A stretch of DNA of 64,000 nucleotides, taken from assembly GCF_001623075.1 (NCBI RefSeq), contig NZ_LMCF01000218.1:1-64000 (forward strand). Reading direction: 5' to 3'. The notes beneath the pieces were generated by a model, which was given only the letters and a program-made list of their open reading frames with translations, searched no databases and was not told the DNA's origin. Position numbers and translations under genes: made by a program. The first letter of the stretch is position 1, and each line of letters begins with the position of its first letter. This document shows positions 44,320 to 52,462 of the stretch, piece by piece. The stretch comes from Pseudovibrio sp. Ad37. Its GTDB lineage: Bacteria > Pseudomonadota > Alphaproteobacteria > Rhizobiales > Stappiaceae.

Positions 44320-45741
44320 TTACTCGGTATCTAAGGCAACAATCTTACCGGGGTTCATAATATTCAGCGGGTCAAGACTACGCTTGATTGCAGCCATCAC
44401 AGCCACCCCTGCACCATGTTCCTTAGGCAGATACTTCATCTTGCCCTGCCCCACACCATGCTCACCAGTACAGGTTCCACCCAGCTCAATCGCACGATAG
44501 TTCAGCCGTTCAACAAACGCCTCAGACTTGGCAATGTCCTCAGGGTCAGTCAGGTCCGTCAGCACAAGCACATGAAAGTTGCCATCACCAACATGGCCAA
44601 CTATCGGACCAATCAGGCCATTTCCCTCGATATCATCGTGTGTAGCCGTCACACAGTCAGCTAGACGAGAGATAGGCACACAGACATCTGTCGACAATCC
44701 GGTTCGCTCAGGTGCCAGTCCAAGGCCAGCCCAATAAGCGTCATGCCGCGCGGCCCAAAGCTTATTGCGCTCTTCAGGATCGGTCGCCCATTCAAATTTT
44801 TTCAAAGAGTTTTCAGCCGCAATCTCACCAAACCGCTCAGCCTGTTCTCTCACACCAGCCTCAGAGCCGTGGAATTCCACAAGCAGCAACGGTGATTCTG
44901 GCAAATCCAGCTTTGAATAGGCATTGACGGATTGGACGGTCAGTGTGTCCAACAGCTCCATACGGGCAACGGGAATGCCATACTGCACCGCCTCGATAAC
45001 CGTGTTGCAGCAATCCGCAATGCTATCGAAAGAGGCAATTCCACCTGAAATTGCTTCAGGTATGCCCTTCAGCTTCAACGTAATCTCAGTGATCACCCCA
45101 AGCGTGCCTTCTGAGCCAACCATCAAACGCGTCAGATCATATCCTGCAGACGATTTCTTGGCACGGCTTCCAGTCTTCACAATAGACCCGTCAGGCATGA
45201 CAACTGTCAGCGCCAGAACCATATCCTTCATCGTCCCATACAGCACTGCATTGGTGCCAGAAGCCCGCGTCGCCGCCATGCCGCCAATGGTGGCATCAGC
45301 GCCCGGATCAATCGGGAAAAACAAGCCAGTATCGCGCAAATAAGCATTGAGCTGCTTGCGTGTCACACCCGGCTGAACCACACAGTCCAAATCCTCGGCA
45401 TGAACTGAAACAACCTCATTCATTTGAGAGAGGTCCAGCGAGATACCGCCGCCCGGTGCATTCAGATGCCCTTCGAGAGAAGAACCACTGCCAAACGGAA
45501 TGATCGGCACATGCAGGTCAGCACAAAGCTTTACGATTTCAGAGACTTCCTCGGTCGACTGCGCAAAGACAACAGCATCCGGCGGTTGGTTTGGTAGCCA
45601 TGATGTCGTATGCCCGTGCTGCTCCCGCAAGCTCATGGATGTCTGGCAGCGATCGCCAAACTTCTCACTCAAGAGCGCAATCGCTTTGTCGATCCCCTCG
45701 GCATTACGTGTAACATTCAGCTGCATCCCCGTCAGAGACAT
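44320..45741 (-). CDS. FAD-linked oxidase, D-lactate dehydrogenase (cytochrome)-like
   Basis: A 473-aa flavoprotein that probably oxidises D-lactate or a related 2-hydroxy acid. Seen: the PCMH-type FAD domain (about 35-175) with PIIPFGSGSSLEGHLNAPGG, PGADATIGGMAATRASGTNAV and RLMVGSEGTLGVITE; then the FAD-oxidase C domain (about 215-465) with VGHVGDGNFHVL and CTGEHGVGQGKMKYL. These match the LDHD/GlcD group. GGGAGG is 6 nt before the ATG. No glcEF genes are adjacent, which favours a single-subunit D-lactate dehydrogenase over glycolate oxidase. Confidence 0.87.
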   Translation of the reverse strand: MSLTGMQLNVTRNAEGIDKAIALLSEKFGDRCQTSMSLREQHGHTTSWLPNQPPDAVVFAQSTEEVSEIVKLCADLHVPIIPFGSGSSLEGHLNAPGGGISLDLSQMNEVVSVHAEDLDCVVQPGVTRKQLNAYLRDTGLFFPIDPGADATIGGMAATRASGTNAVLYGTMKDMVLALTVVMPDGSIVKTGSRAKKSSAGYDLTRLMVGSEGTLGVITEITLKLKGIPEAISGGIASFDSIADCCNTVIEAVQYGIPVARMELLDTLTVQSVNAYSKLDLPESPLLLVEFHGSEAGVREQAERFGEIAAENSLKKFEWATDPEERNKLWAARHDAYWAGLGLAPERTGLSTDVCVPISRLADCVTATHDDIEGNGLIGPIVGHVGDGNFHVLVLTDLTDPEDIAKSEAFVERLNYRAIELGGTCTGEHGVGQGKMKYLPKEHGAGVAVMAAIKRSLDPLNIMNPGKIVALDTE

Positions 45742-46050
45742 GGCAGACCTCCCTTATATTCCAGATACTTCCCCCCGGAAGCACACTTCCAAGCATATAG
45801 TCGAAACTTCGAGACACGCCTCGGCATTTATTGGAATTATAGTATTCTGCATGACCAGCATAATTGAGCTTTTGGCAAGGCTGAACCCACCTTGACGTTG
45901 CGGCCTCTTGAGGTTCCTTAAGTGTTTCTCAGTGCTTATCGAAAATAATGATCCGAAATCCGAAGATCAGAGCATATCCTGATTAGCGTTTGCTGGGGAA
46001 TCTCGTTAAAGACAGTGCCAATCATTCATTGTCGTATCGCTTAATCTATT

Positions 46051-47691
46051 ATGCCAAACCAAGCTAACCCGCTGAAAATCGCAATGCGTATAGCCTATAA
46101 ATGGGTCGAACCTAACTTACGTTTGTTCATGTCATCGCGGCTCCCGCTTGTATGGCTCCTTGCGCTAATCATCGGAGCTGCTGTGGGCGGGTCAGCGATC
46201 CTGTTTCGCATTGGCATCGGTCTGGTTCAGTGGTTATCGCTCGGCACCGTCTCCGAACGCATGATAAGCGCGGCCAACGCGCAACCATGGTATGTGATTG
46301 TTCTGGCACCCGTCATAGGCGGCGCAATTGTGGGCCTCCTTTTGCAAACTATCCAGAAGAAGCAACGTGCTGGCGGCGTAGCAGACGTGATTGAAGCACG
46401 AGCCCATGGAGGAACCGGCCTGCCCTTTTGGCCTGGCCTCAACTCCGCACTCATCACAGTCATCTCACTTGGCAGCGGCGCCAGTGCAGGCCGTGAAGGC
46501 CCCATGGTTCACCTGGGGGCCACACTCGGCACATCCGTCTTCTCCAAGCTGAAACTCCCGGATTCAACAATGCGCATCCTGCTCGCTGCAGGTGTCGCAA
46601 GCGCAGTCTCCGCAAGTTTCAACGCGCCGATTGCAGGCGTACTATTCGCGCACGAGGTCATCCTCGGCCACTACGCAATGTCCGCTTTCGTTCCAATCGT
46701 GCTCTCATCAGCCATGGGAACACTGGTGTCTCGCCTCTATTTCGGCGAAGCCGTGGCTTTCATTCTGCCCCACTACCAAATCAACACGTATTGGGAATTC
46801 CCGGCTTTCGTGCTGCTCGGCATCATTTGCGCAATTGTTGCCATCTCCTTTCAGTTCGCACTGATCGGCTCAGACTGGCTTGCCAGAAACATCAAAATGC
46901 CAATCTGGCTCCGCCCGATCATCGGCGGCGCATTGGTTGGCTCAATCGCTGTCTTCTATCCGGAAATCATTGGCGTTGGTTACGAGGCAACCGATGGAGC
47001 GCTCAACTCAGAACTGCCGCTCACATTGATGCTCTCGCTACTCGTCGTGAAAACAGTAGCAACAGCCATCACACTCGCCTCGCGCTTCGGTGGTGGCATC
47101 TTCTCACCCTCGCTGTATCTGGGGGCGATGACTGGTGGTGCCTTCGGTCTGATTGCGGCAAATCACCTGCCCGAAATGGCTTCCAGTCACGGCCTCTACG
47201 CTATTTTAGGCATGGGAGCGGTCGCCTCAGCCGTCCTTGGCGCACCAATTTCAACCACCATGATCGTATTCGAGCTGACAGGTGGTTACGAGTTGTCCAT
47301 TGCTCTGCTGATCGCTGTTTCCATCTCAACGGGCCTCAATCAGGCAATCCATGGTCGTTCCTACTTCCACTGGCAGCTGGAAATGCGCGGTGTCATGCTG
47401 CAAGACGGCGCCCACAAATGGCTCGTCCGCATCGTTCATGTTGAAGATTTCGCAGATCCGCCAAGGCCAGACTCCGATACTACCTTCAACCCAGAGTCAG
47501 AAGCACCGTTCCTTGCACCACTGGATACGCTCGAAAAAGCGCTCAGGACCTTCGATGATGCAGGTAAGTCCACCTTGCCAGTCATTGACCCAAAGAATCC
47601 GGCGGAAGTTATTGGTTACGCAAGTCACGTGAAGGCTCTGCGTTACTTCAATTCAGCACTCATTCAGGCGAATGTTGAGGAGCACCGCTAG
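46051..47691 (+). CDS. ClC family chloride channel/transporter
   Basis: A 546-aa polytopic membrane protein. Diagnostic ClC elements are visible: GSGASAGREGPMVHLGA with the gating Glu149 in GREGP, ALLIAVSIS-type helices, and FGGGIFSPSLYLGAM (the GxFxP Cl- binding region). Residues about 470-540 form a partial CBS-like regulatory region (FLAPLDTLEKALRTFDDAGKSTLPVI). The gating Glu fits either a channel or an H+/Cl- exchanger; the second (proton) Glu was not located. No good Shine-Dalgarno precedes ATG 46051; 46084 is an alternative. Confidence 0.9.
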   Translation: MPNQANPLKIAMRIAYKWVEPNLRLFMSSRLPLVWLLALIIGAAVGGSAILFRIGIGLVQWLSLGTVSERMISAANAQPWYVIVLAPVIGGAIVGLLLQTIQKKQRAGGVADVIEARAHGGTGLPFWPGLNSALITVISLGSGASAGREGPMVHLGATLGTSVFSKLKLPDSTMRILLAAGVASAVSASFNAPIAGVLFAHEVILGHYAMSAFVPIVLSSAMGTLVSRLYFGEAVAFILPHYQINTYWEFPAFVLLGIICAIVAISFQFALIGSDWLARNIKMPIWLRPIIGGALVGSIAVFYPEIIGVGYEATDGALNSELPLTLMLSLLVVKTVATAITLASRFGGGIFSPSLYLGAMTGGAFGLIAANHLPEMASSHGLYAILGMGAVASAVLGAPISTTMIVFELTGGYELSIALLIAVSISTGLNQAIHGRSYFHWQLEMRGVMLQDGAHKWLVRIVHVEDFADPPRPDSDTTFNPESEAPFLAPLDTLEKALRTFDDAGKSTLPVIDPKNPAEVIGYASHVKALRYFNSALIQANVEEHR

Positions 47692-47733
47692 CCAAACCCC
47701 AGATAATCTCCATTGACCCAATCGTAAAAAACA

Positions 47734-47750
47734 GCAATCTCATTCAAGAC
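47734..47750. promoter_or_regulatory. Probable AraC-regulator binding site, copy 1
   Basis: GCAATCTCATTCAAGAC lies 31 bp before the araC-type start. A 16/17-identical copy is upstream of azlC at 48672-48688. The two copies in control regions of the regulator and its neighbour suggest autoregulation and control of azlCD. Confidence 0.6.
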
Positions 47751-47780
47751 ATCCTTGTCTTCGCTGGATAAATTGGGTCT

Positions 47781-48650
47781 ATGAAGCCGGTCACACAAAA
47801 AATTGCCTTAGAAGCAACTCCGCTCAATTCGGGAGAGAACGCACAATTCTGGTGTGCGCCTCGCTTTGATGGATTAGAATGTCTTGCGGCAAGTTTCAAA
47901 ACCCATGTGTACGAACCTCACACTCACGATACGTTCGTTGTCGGTGGTATTCTCTCGGGTTGTCAGTGCTACTGGCAACGCGGACAGCAGATATTCGCTG
48001 GTCCCGGAGATCTGGTCTTCGTCAACCCATTCGAGCTTCATGACGGCATACCGGAGGGTTACGGCTACACCTACCGGATGACCTACCCCAGCATCTCACT
48101 GTTGCAGAAGATCGCCGAAGACCTGACGGACAAGCCACAAAGCGGAACACTTTATTTCCCGGAGGCCTGTGTCCATGACCCAGAGCTCTGTCAGGAATTC
48201 GTCGAAGCGCACAAATCCATACAGAACCGCTCCATTGATCTGGAAGCTGAAGAGCCGCTCTATATGATCTTCGCCAAGATGCTCGCAAAACACGGCAGCT
48301 TCACTGACAACATGACCGGCTCAAAAGATCCCGTCGCAATCAAACGAGCGCGGGAGTATTTGGAAGAAAGCTTCATGGGCAGCGTGCATCTGGATGATCT
48401 GGTGAACATCTCAGGCCGCTCAAAGTACCACCTCATCCGCTCCTTCAAGAAAGCGACAGGACAAACACCGCACGCCTACCTGACGGATGTGCGGGTACGA
48501 AATGCCAGACGCTTGCTCGTGCGCGGAACCTCTCCAAGCGAGACCGCATCACTCTGCGGCTTTGCAGATCAGGCTCACCTCACGCGGCAGTTCAAATCCC
48601 GTGTTGGCACCACACCAGCAGCGTTCCAGCGATCTGTGATTTCCATTTAA
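47781..48650 (+). CDS. AraC family transcriptional regulator
   Basis: A 289-aa regulator. The N-terminal half (about 25-110) is a cupin-type AraC_binding domain (HVYEPHTHDTFVVGGILSG, GPGDLVFVNPFELHDG). The C-terminal half (about 185-285) has two helix-turn-helix motifs (HLDDLVNISGRSKYHLIRSF and PSETASLCGFADQAHLTRQF). azlCD follows on the same strand, and the combination of an AraC-type regulator with azlCD is common. It probably senses an amino acid or analogue. Confidence 0.9.
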   Translation: MKPVTQKIALEATPLNSGENAQFWCAPRFDGLECLAASFKTHVYEPHTHDTFVVGGILSGCQCYWQRGQQIFAGPGDLVFVNPFELHDGIPEGYGYTYRMTYPSISLLQKIAEDLTDKPQSGTLYFPEACVHDPELCQEFVEAHKSIQNRSIDLEAEEPLYMIFAKMLAKHGSFTDNMTGSKDPVAIKRAREYLEESFMGSVHLDDLVNISGRSKYHLIRSFKKATGQTPHAYLTDVRVRNARRLLVRGTSPSETASLCGFADQAHLTRQFKSRVGTTPAAFQRSVISI

Positions 48651-48671
48651 TCACAGCGGCATACCAGAAGC

Positions 48672-48688
48672 GCAATTTCATTCAAGAC
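48672..48688. promoter_or_regulatory. Probable AraC-regulator binding site, copy 2 (azlC side)
   Basis: GCAATTTCATTCAAGAC, one base different from the copy at 47734-47750. It lies 22 bp after the AraC stop and about 150 bp before azlC. Confidence 0.6.
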
Positions 48689-48726
48689 GACATCGGCCTC
48701 TCTGACTTAAAAGCACTCCATGCTCT

Positions 48727-48831
48727 GGAGCGCGTTCCGTTTAATTGAATTCAATCAAACGACAAGAATTCGCTGAAAGTAAAGAAATTAGAGCGTGAGG
48801 CGTGAATGTAAATGAGCGCAACAGGCTCTAG
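48727..48831 (+). repeat. Dispersed intergenic element, copy D (second family member)
   Basis: The first module GGAGCGCGTTCCGTTTAATT to GAATTCGC (48727-48773) differs from the CCGGTTTTCGG module elsewhere, but the second module TTAGAGCGTGAGGCGTGAAT to GAGCGCAACAGGCTCTA (48789-48831) closely matches 20231-20273. The element ends just before the azlC Shine-Dalgarno TAGGAGGG. Confidence 0.7.
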
Positions 48832-48840
48832 GAGGGTTTT

Positions 48841-49590
48841 GTGAAAAGCAATCAGAACAAATCAGCGATCAACGCTGGTCCCAATGAATTTTTCCTCGGT
48901 GTAACAACATTCTTCCCGTTGATTTTCGCCGCGACACCCATCGGCCTGTTGTTTGGCGCGCTCGCAGCACAAAAGGGTATGTCTCCTTTGGAAGTCCTGC
49001 TGATGGGCTCCTTCGTATTTGCAGGCGGCTCTCAGTTTCTCGCGCTGGATTTATGGGCCGACCCGCTCCCGTGGCTCACCATTGCCTTCTCTACTTTCCT
49101 GATCAACCTGCGTCACGTGCTTATGAGTGCGTCCCTTGCCCCCAAACTCGGCCATTGGACACCCCTGCAAAAGTACCTCGGCTTCTTCATATTGGCCGAT
49201 GAGGTCTGGGCTCTGTCTGAACAGCGCGCCATCAAGCATCACACCACTTTCAGCTTCTATCTCGGTGTTGGCCTGACCCTGTTCATCACCTGGCAAGTCG
49301 CAACAGTGGTCGGAAGCCTGATAGGCGCAGTCATGGGCGATCCATCCCGCTACGGTCTGGACTTTGCGTTCACCGCCCTCTTCATCTGTCTGGTCATGGG
49401 CTTCTGGCAAGGCCGCAAAACTGGCGTAGTCCTCGCAGCAAGCGGTTTAGCAGCAGTTCTCACTCACAAGTTCGTTCCAGGTGCTTGGTACATAATCGCT
49501 GGCGCAATCGCAGGCGTCATCGCCGCAGCAGTCCAGTATGACGAAAAAACCAACGGGCTCCGGAAACCTGCGGAGGCACTTCAGTCATGA
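48841..49590 (+). CDS. azlC: AzlC family branched-chain amino acid exporter, large subunit
   Basis: A 249-aa membrane protein of the AzlC/YgaZ family; with AzlD/YgaH it exports branched-chain amino acids or toxic analogues. Seen: FFLGVTTFFPLIFAATPIGLLFGALA, VLLMGSFVFAGGSQFLALDLW (AGxxQF is family-typical), FLINLRHVLMSASLAPKL. The GTG start (48841) has AGGAGGG 5 nt upstream. The stop overlaps the azlD start. Probably controlled by the upstream AraC protein. Confidence 0.92.
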   Translation: MKSNQNKSAINAGPNEFFLGVTTFFPLIFAATPIGLLFGALAAQKGMSPLEVLLMGSFVFAGGSQFLALDLWADPLPWLTIAFSTFLINLRHVLMSASLAPKLGHWTPLQKYLGFFILADEVWALSEQRAIKHHTTFSFYLGVGLTLFITWQVATVVGSLIGAVMGDPSRYGLDFAFTALFICLVMGFWQGRKTGVVLAASGLAAVLTHKFVPGAWYIIAGAIAGVIAAAVQYDEKTNGLRKPAEALQS

Positions 49591-49910
49591 TGTCAGAAGT
49601 CTTCGCAGTTGATCCGCTTGTCCTCTTCACCATTGTGGCAATGGCAGCAGGAACCTACCTGACCCGCATAGCAGGGCTGGTGCTGACAAAGTTCGTCACT
49701 TTCTCAGGTAGAACTGAGGCAGCCTTGCAAGCCGTTCCGCCAGCGATCCTCATGTCGGTCGTCGCCCCAACAGCCTTCGCAACCGGCATCGCAGAGACCG
49801 CAGCAACAGCCATCACCGCGATTGCAGCCCTACGCTTGCCAATGCTGGCAGCCATGACACTCGGTGTTGTCAGTGTTGTCGTGCTCAGATTGGCACTCTC
49901 TGTCATCTAA
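49587..49910 (+). CDS. azlD: AzlD family branched-chain amino acid exporter, small subunit
   Basis: A 107-aa, 3- to 4-TM partner of AzlC (YgaH type). Seen: FTIVAMAAGTYLTRIAGLVL (the family-typical TYLTRI/P block), LQAVPPAILMSVVAPTAF. Its ATG overlaps the azlC stop (ATGA), so translation is coupled. The terminator 49913-49945 follows. Confidence 0.92.
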   Translation: MMSEVFAVDPLVLFTIVAMAAGTYLTRIAGLVLTKFVTFSGRTEAALQAVPPAILMSVVAPTAFATGIAETAATAITAIAALRLPMLAAMTLGVVSVVVLRLALSVI

Positions 49911-49912
49911 AC

Positions 49913-49945
49913 AAAAACCCCGCTCCATGAAGCGGGGTTTTCTTT
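49913..49945. terminator. Bidirectional terminator between azlD and aminopeptidase P
   Basis: AAACCCCGCT (49915-49924) pairs with AGCGGGGTTT (49931-49940), A5 before and TTTTCTTT after. Serves both convergent genes. Confidence 0.9.
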
Positions 49946-49969
49946 ATCTCAAAGAGAAGCAGGAGCGGT

Positions 49970-51790
49970 TTAAGAAACCGGACGAGTTGCCTCTTCCAGC
50001 CAAGCTTTGGTCTCACCATCAAGCAGTGGCCCAACCAATTCCCGCACACGAGCATGGTAAGCATTCAGCCAGTTCAGCTCAAACGCGGAGAGAAGCTTGG
50101 TATCCACCATACGCAGATCAATCGGCGCCAGCGTCAGCGGCTCAAAACCGAGCATCTTCTGATCACCACCCTCAATGGCAGCAGCAGGCGTCACCAGCTC
50201 GAGGTTCTCAATCCGGATGCCGTACTCATCAGCCCGGTAATAACCCGGCTCATTGGAAAGGATCATACCCGGCTTCAGCGCGATGCTGTTTGGAGCTTTG
50301 GAGATCCGCTGCGGACCTTCATGCACGCCCAGATAAGAGCCGACACCATGGCCAGTGCCATGGTCAAAGTCGAGCCCCTGCTTCCAAAGATCGATACGAG
50401 CCAGCGTATCCAGCTGAGACCCAGTCGTCCCAACAGGGAAACGCGCGGTCGCAATAGCGATATGGCCCTTCAGAACAAGCGTAAAGTGCTTGCACTGCTC
50501 AGCAGTCACAGCTCCAACAGCAAGCGTACGTGTGATGTCTGTTGTGCCATCCTCGTACTGCGCACCAGAATCGATCAGATACACACTGTTCAGCTCAATC
50601 GGCAAATTGCTGTCGTTGCTCACACGGTAGTGACAGATCGCACCGTGAGGGCCTGCCGCTGAAATGGTGTCGAAGGAAATGTCCTTCAAAGCACCCGTCT
50701 CACGGCGGAACTCCTCAAGCTTTTCAGCAACAACAACCTCAGTCAGGCCACCAAGAGGCGCCGTCTTCTCAAACCATGCAAGGAAACCAGCATAGGCAAC
50801 ACCGTCACGCAGATGCGCAGCTTTTGTGCCCTCAATCTCAGCCTGATTTTTAACAGCCTTCGGCAGCAGAGTTGGCTCCTGCCCTTCCACAACGTGGCCG
50901 CCATTGTCAGCAACCGCATCATAAAGAGCCTGACCCGCAAGACCGGTATCAATGAGCACCCGTTTGCCTTCAGTACCCAATGCTTTCAATGCAGGTGCAA
51001 GTTCTGTCGGTCCTGCAATATCTGCAAGAGCGCTCAGCTCATCACGCACTTCATTGGAAAGCTTGCGCCCATCAATAAACAGCGATGGCTTGCCGTTGGT
51101 CGGCACCAAAGCAAAAGACAGTGGCAGCGGTGTATGCATCACATCGCTACCGCGAATGTTCAACAGCCACGCAATGGAGTCTGGCTGTGTCAGAAGCGCT
51201 GTATCCGCCTCTTTTCCAGCAATCAACTCACCAATACGCTTGATCTTGTCCGCAGCACTTTCACCAGCAAACTGCATCCCGTGCATTTTCACGGCACCAA
51301 GCGGCGCTTCCGGGCGATCACTCCAAACGGCATCAACAGGATTGCTTTCAATAGCAACCAGCTGTGCACCAGCCTTCTCACAGGCAGCTTTCAAGGAGCG
51401 CACCTGACGAACAGGATGCAACATCGGATCGTACCCGATCTTCTGGCCTTCTGCCGCGTTCTCACGAAGCCAGCCCGTCAGCGGCTCATCAATCAGATGA
51501 CGATAGGCAAACGCCTCTTCGTCTACCTGATCCCGCACCTGAATGGTGTAGCGGCCATCAATAAAAACAGCTGCCTTGTCACTGAGAACACCAGCAATAC
51601 CAGCAGAGCCGGTGAAACCCGTCAGCCACTCAAGGCGGCAGTCGCTATCAGGAACGTACTCACCTTGGTGAGCATCTGCCCGCGGCACCAAAAAGCCATC
51701 AAGCCCACGCGAGGCCAGCTCGTCTCGCAGAGCGGCCAACCGAACCGGCCCACGAGATTTATCATTTACTGTGTCAAAGCTTTGAAACAT
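49970..51790 (-). CDS. pepP: Xaa-Pro aminopeptidase (long, aminopeptidase P-like)
   Basis: Removes N-terminal residues preceding proline. The 606 aa are the three-domain long form: two creatinase-like N-terminal domains (about 15-150 and 160-320), then a metal-dependent M24 domain (about 330-540) with ligands in YLIDSGAQYEDGTTDITRT (Asp pair), GTGHGVGSYLGVHE (His), LSNEPGYYR (Glu) and GIRIENL (Glu). A C-terminal M24-associated segment follows. Similar to eukaryotic-type XPNPEP1. No clear Shine-Dalgarno before ATG 51790. The gene is the right-hand neighbour of the anti-SD RNA locus. Confidence 0.92.
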   Translation of the reverse strand: MFQSFDTVNDKSRGPVRLAALRDELASRGLDGFLVPRADAHQGEYVPDSDCRLEWLTGFTGSAGIAGVLSDKAAVFIDGRYTIQVRDQVDEEAFAYRHLIDEPLTGWLRENAAEGQKIGYDPMLHPVRQVRSLKAACEKAGAQLVAIESNPVDAVWSDRPEAPLGAVKMHGMQFAGESAADKIKRIGELIAGKEADTALLTQPDSIAWLLNIRGSDVMHTPLPLSFALVPTNGKPSLFIDGRKLSNEVRDELSALADIAGPTELAPALKALGTEGKRVLIDTGLAGQALYDAVADNGGHVVEGQEPTLLPKAVKNQAEIEGTKAAHLRDGVAYAGFLAWFEKTAPLGGLTEVVVAEKLEEFRRETGALKDISFDTISAAGPHGAICHYRVSNDSNLPIELNSVYLIDSGAQYEDGTTDITRTLAVGAVTAEQCKHFTLVLKGHIAIATARFPVGTTGSQLDTLARIDLWKQGLDFDHGTGHGVGSYLGVHEGPQRISKAPNSIALKPGMILSNEPGYYRADEYGIRIENLELVTPAAAIEGGDQKMLGFEPLTLAPIDLRMVDTKLLSAFELNWLNAYHARVRELVGPLLDGETKAWLEEATRPVS

Positions 51791-52040
51791 GCCGGAAGGC
51801 TAATGCCGATCGTCACGCAACTCAACCACACAAACACGGCTCCTAAGAGGAATTTATACTCTCAATTCAGGCGATGAGGATACAGAAGTACACAATCCAT
51901 GCGTTATACGCAGATCTGCTATGTACTCCATGCAATTTCAGATCATGACAATACAGAGACATGCAAAAAACGCATAAGTGTCATGCGAAACTATCTCTTT
52001 TTTTACAAACTAAAATAATAGATAACTCCTCTTGTCGACG

Positions 52041-52286
52041 GGGCGCTTCCCTCCCAAAGCAAACCGGTGGATCACACCTCCTCCCAAAGTGATCTGCACG
52101 ACAAAAATGGCCGGCATCCATCAGCTGCTGATAAAGCGCTAGAAATGCCACTCATACAGCTGGATACCTCCTCCCAATATCTAGCAAGCTAAGCAAATTC
52201 CTCCCAGTTGCTTGGCACACAAAAAAACCTTTGCTTCCCCGGCAATTTCCTCCCAATTTGCCGGATCAGGAAGCAAAGGTTTTTTG
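52041..52286 (+). ncRNA. Anti-Shine-Dalgarno multi-hairpin RNA locus (cuckoo/CcsR-like)
   Basis: Five successive hairpins each present CCTCCC in the loop: (1) GCTT/AAGC, 52045-52060; (2) GATCAC/GTGATC, 52070-52094, loop with CCTCCTCCC; (3) GCTGGATA/TATCTAGC, 52159-52185, loop CCTCCTCCCAA; (4) GCTAAGCAA/TTGCTTGGC, 52188-52216, loop ATTCCTCCCAG; (5) CCGGCAA/TTGCCGG, 52239-52264. Hairpin 5 is nested inside a 14-bp terminator stem (AAACCTTTGCTTCC/GGAAGCAAAGGTTT) followed by T-run. A sixth hairpin without the motif (52113-52149) lies between 2 and 3. The exposed CCUCC(U)CC sequences can pair with ribosome binding sites, as described for cuckoo/CcsR sRNAs. It may be one transcript or several. The 5' end is not mapped. 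Confidence 0.8.
52225..52286 (+). terminator. Terminator of the anti-SD RNA
   Basis: A 14-bp perfect outer stem (52225-52238 with 52269-52282), an inner CCUCCC-loop hairpin, and a T-run to 52285. Both functions, terminator and anti-SD display, are combined in one structure. Confidence 0.88.
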
Positions 52287-52301
52287 TATTTCAATCAGAC
52301 A

Positions 52302-52335
52302 TCAAAAAACCCTCACTGCATCAGCAATGAGGGTT
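52302..52335 (-). terminator. prmA terminator
   Basis: AACCCTCA (52308-52315) pairs with TGAGGGTT (52328-52335); on the minus strand a T6 run follows. It faces the anti-SD RNA terminator. About 130 bp separate it from the prmA stop, with repeat copy C lying between. Confidence 0.85.
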
Positions 52336-52347
52336 CAAAATTATTAC

Positions 52348-52449
52348 AGCGTATCTCCGAAAAGTGGAAACCGGTTTTCGGAGAAAGATACGCAAAAACA
52401 AAGGCTAAAGCAGTTCATGCGTTTCCATTTAAATGCGAACTGCTTTAGC
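52348..52449 (+). repeat. RIME-like dispersed element, copy C (two modules)
   Basis: Module 1 (52349-52393): GCGTATCTCCGAAAAGTGG, CCGGTTTTCGGAGAAAGATA, CGC. Module 2 (52404-52449): a perfect 13-bp inverted repeat GCTAAAGCAGTTC/GAACTGCTTTAGC. It lies in the prmA 3' region, between the prmA stop and its terminator, so it would be transcribed in that mRNA. Confidence 0.75.
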
Positions 52450-52462
52450 AGTCTGTCAGACC

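Noticed and set aside
50813-51877. 354-codon plus-strand frame
   Set aside because: Antisense shadow of aminopeptidase P.
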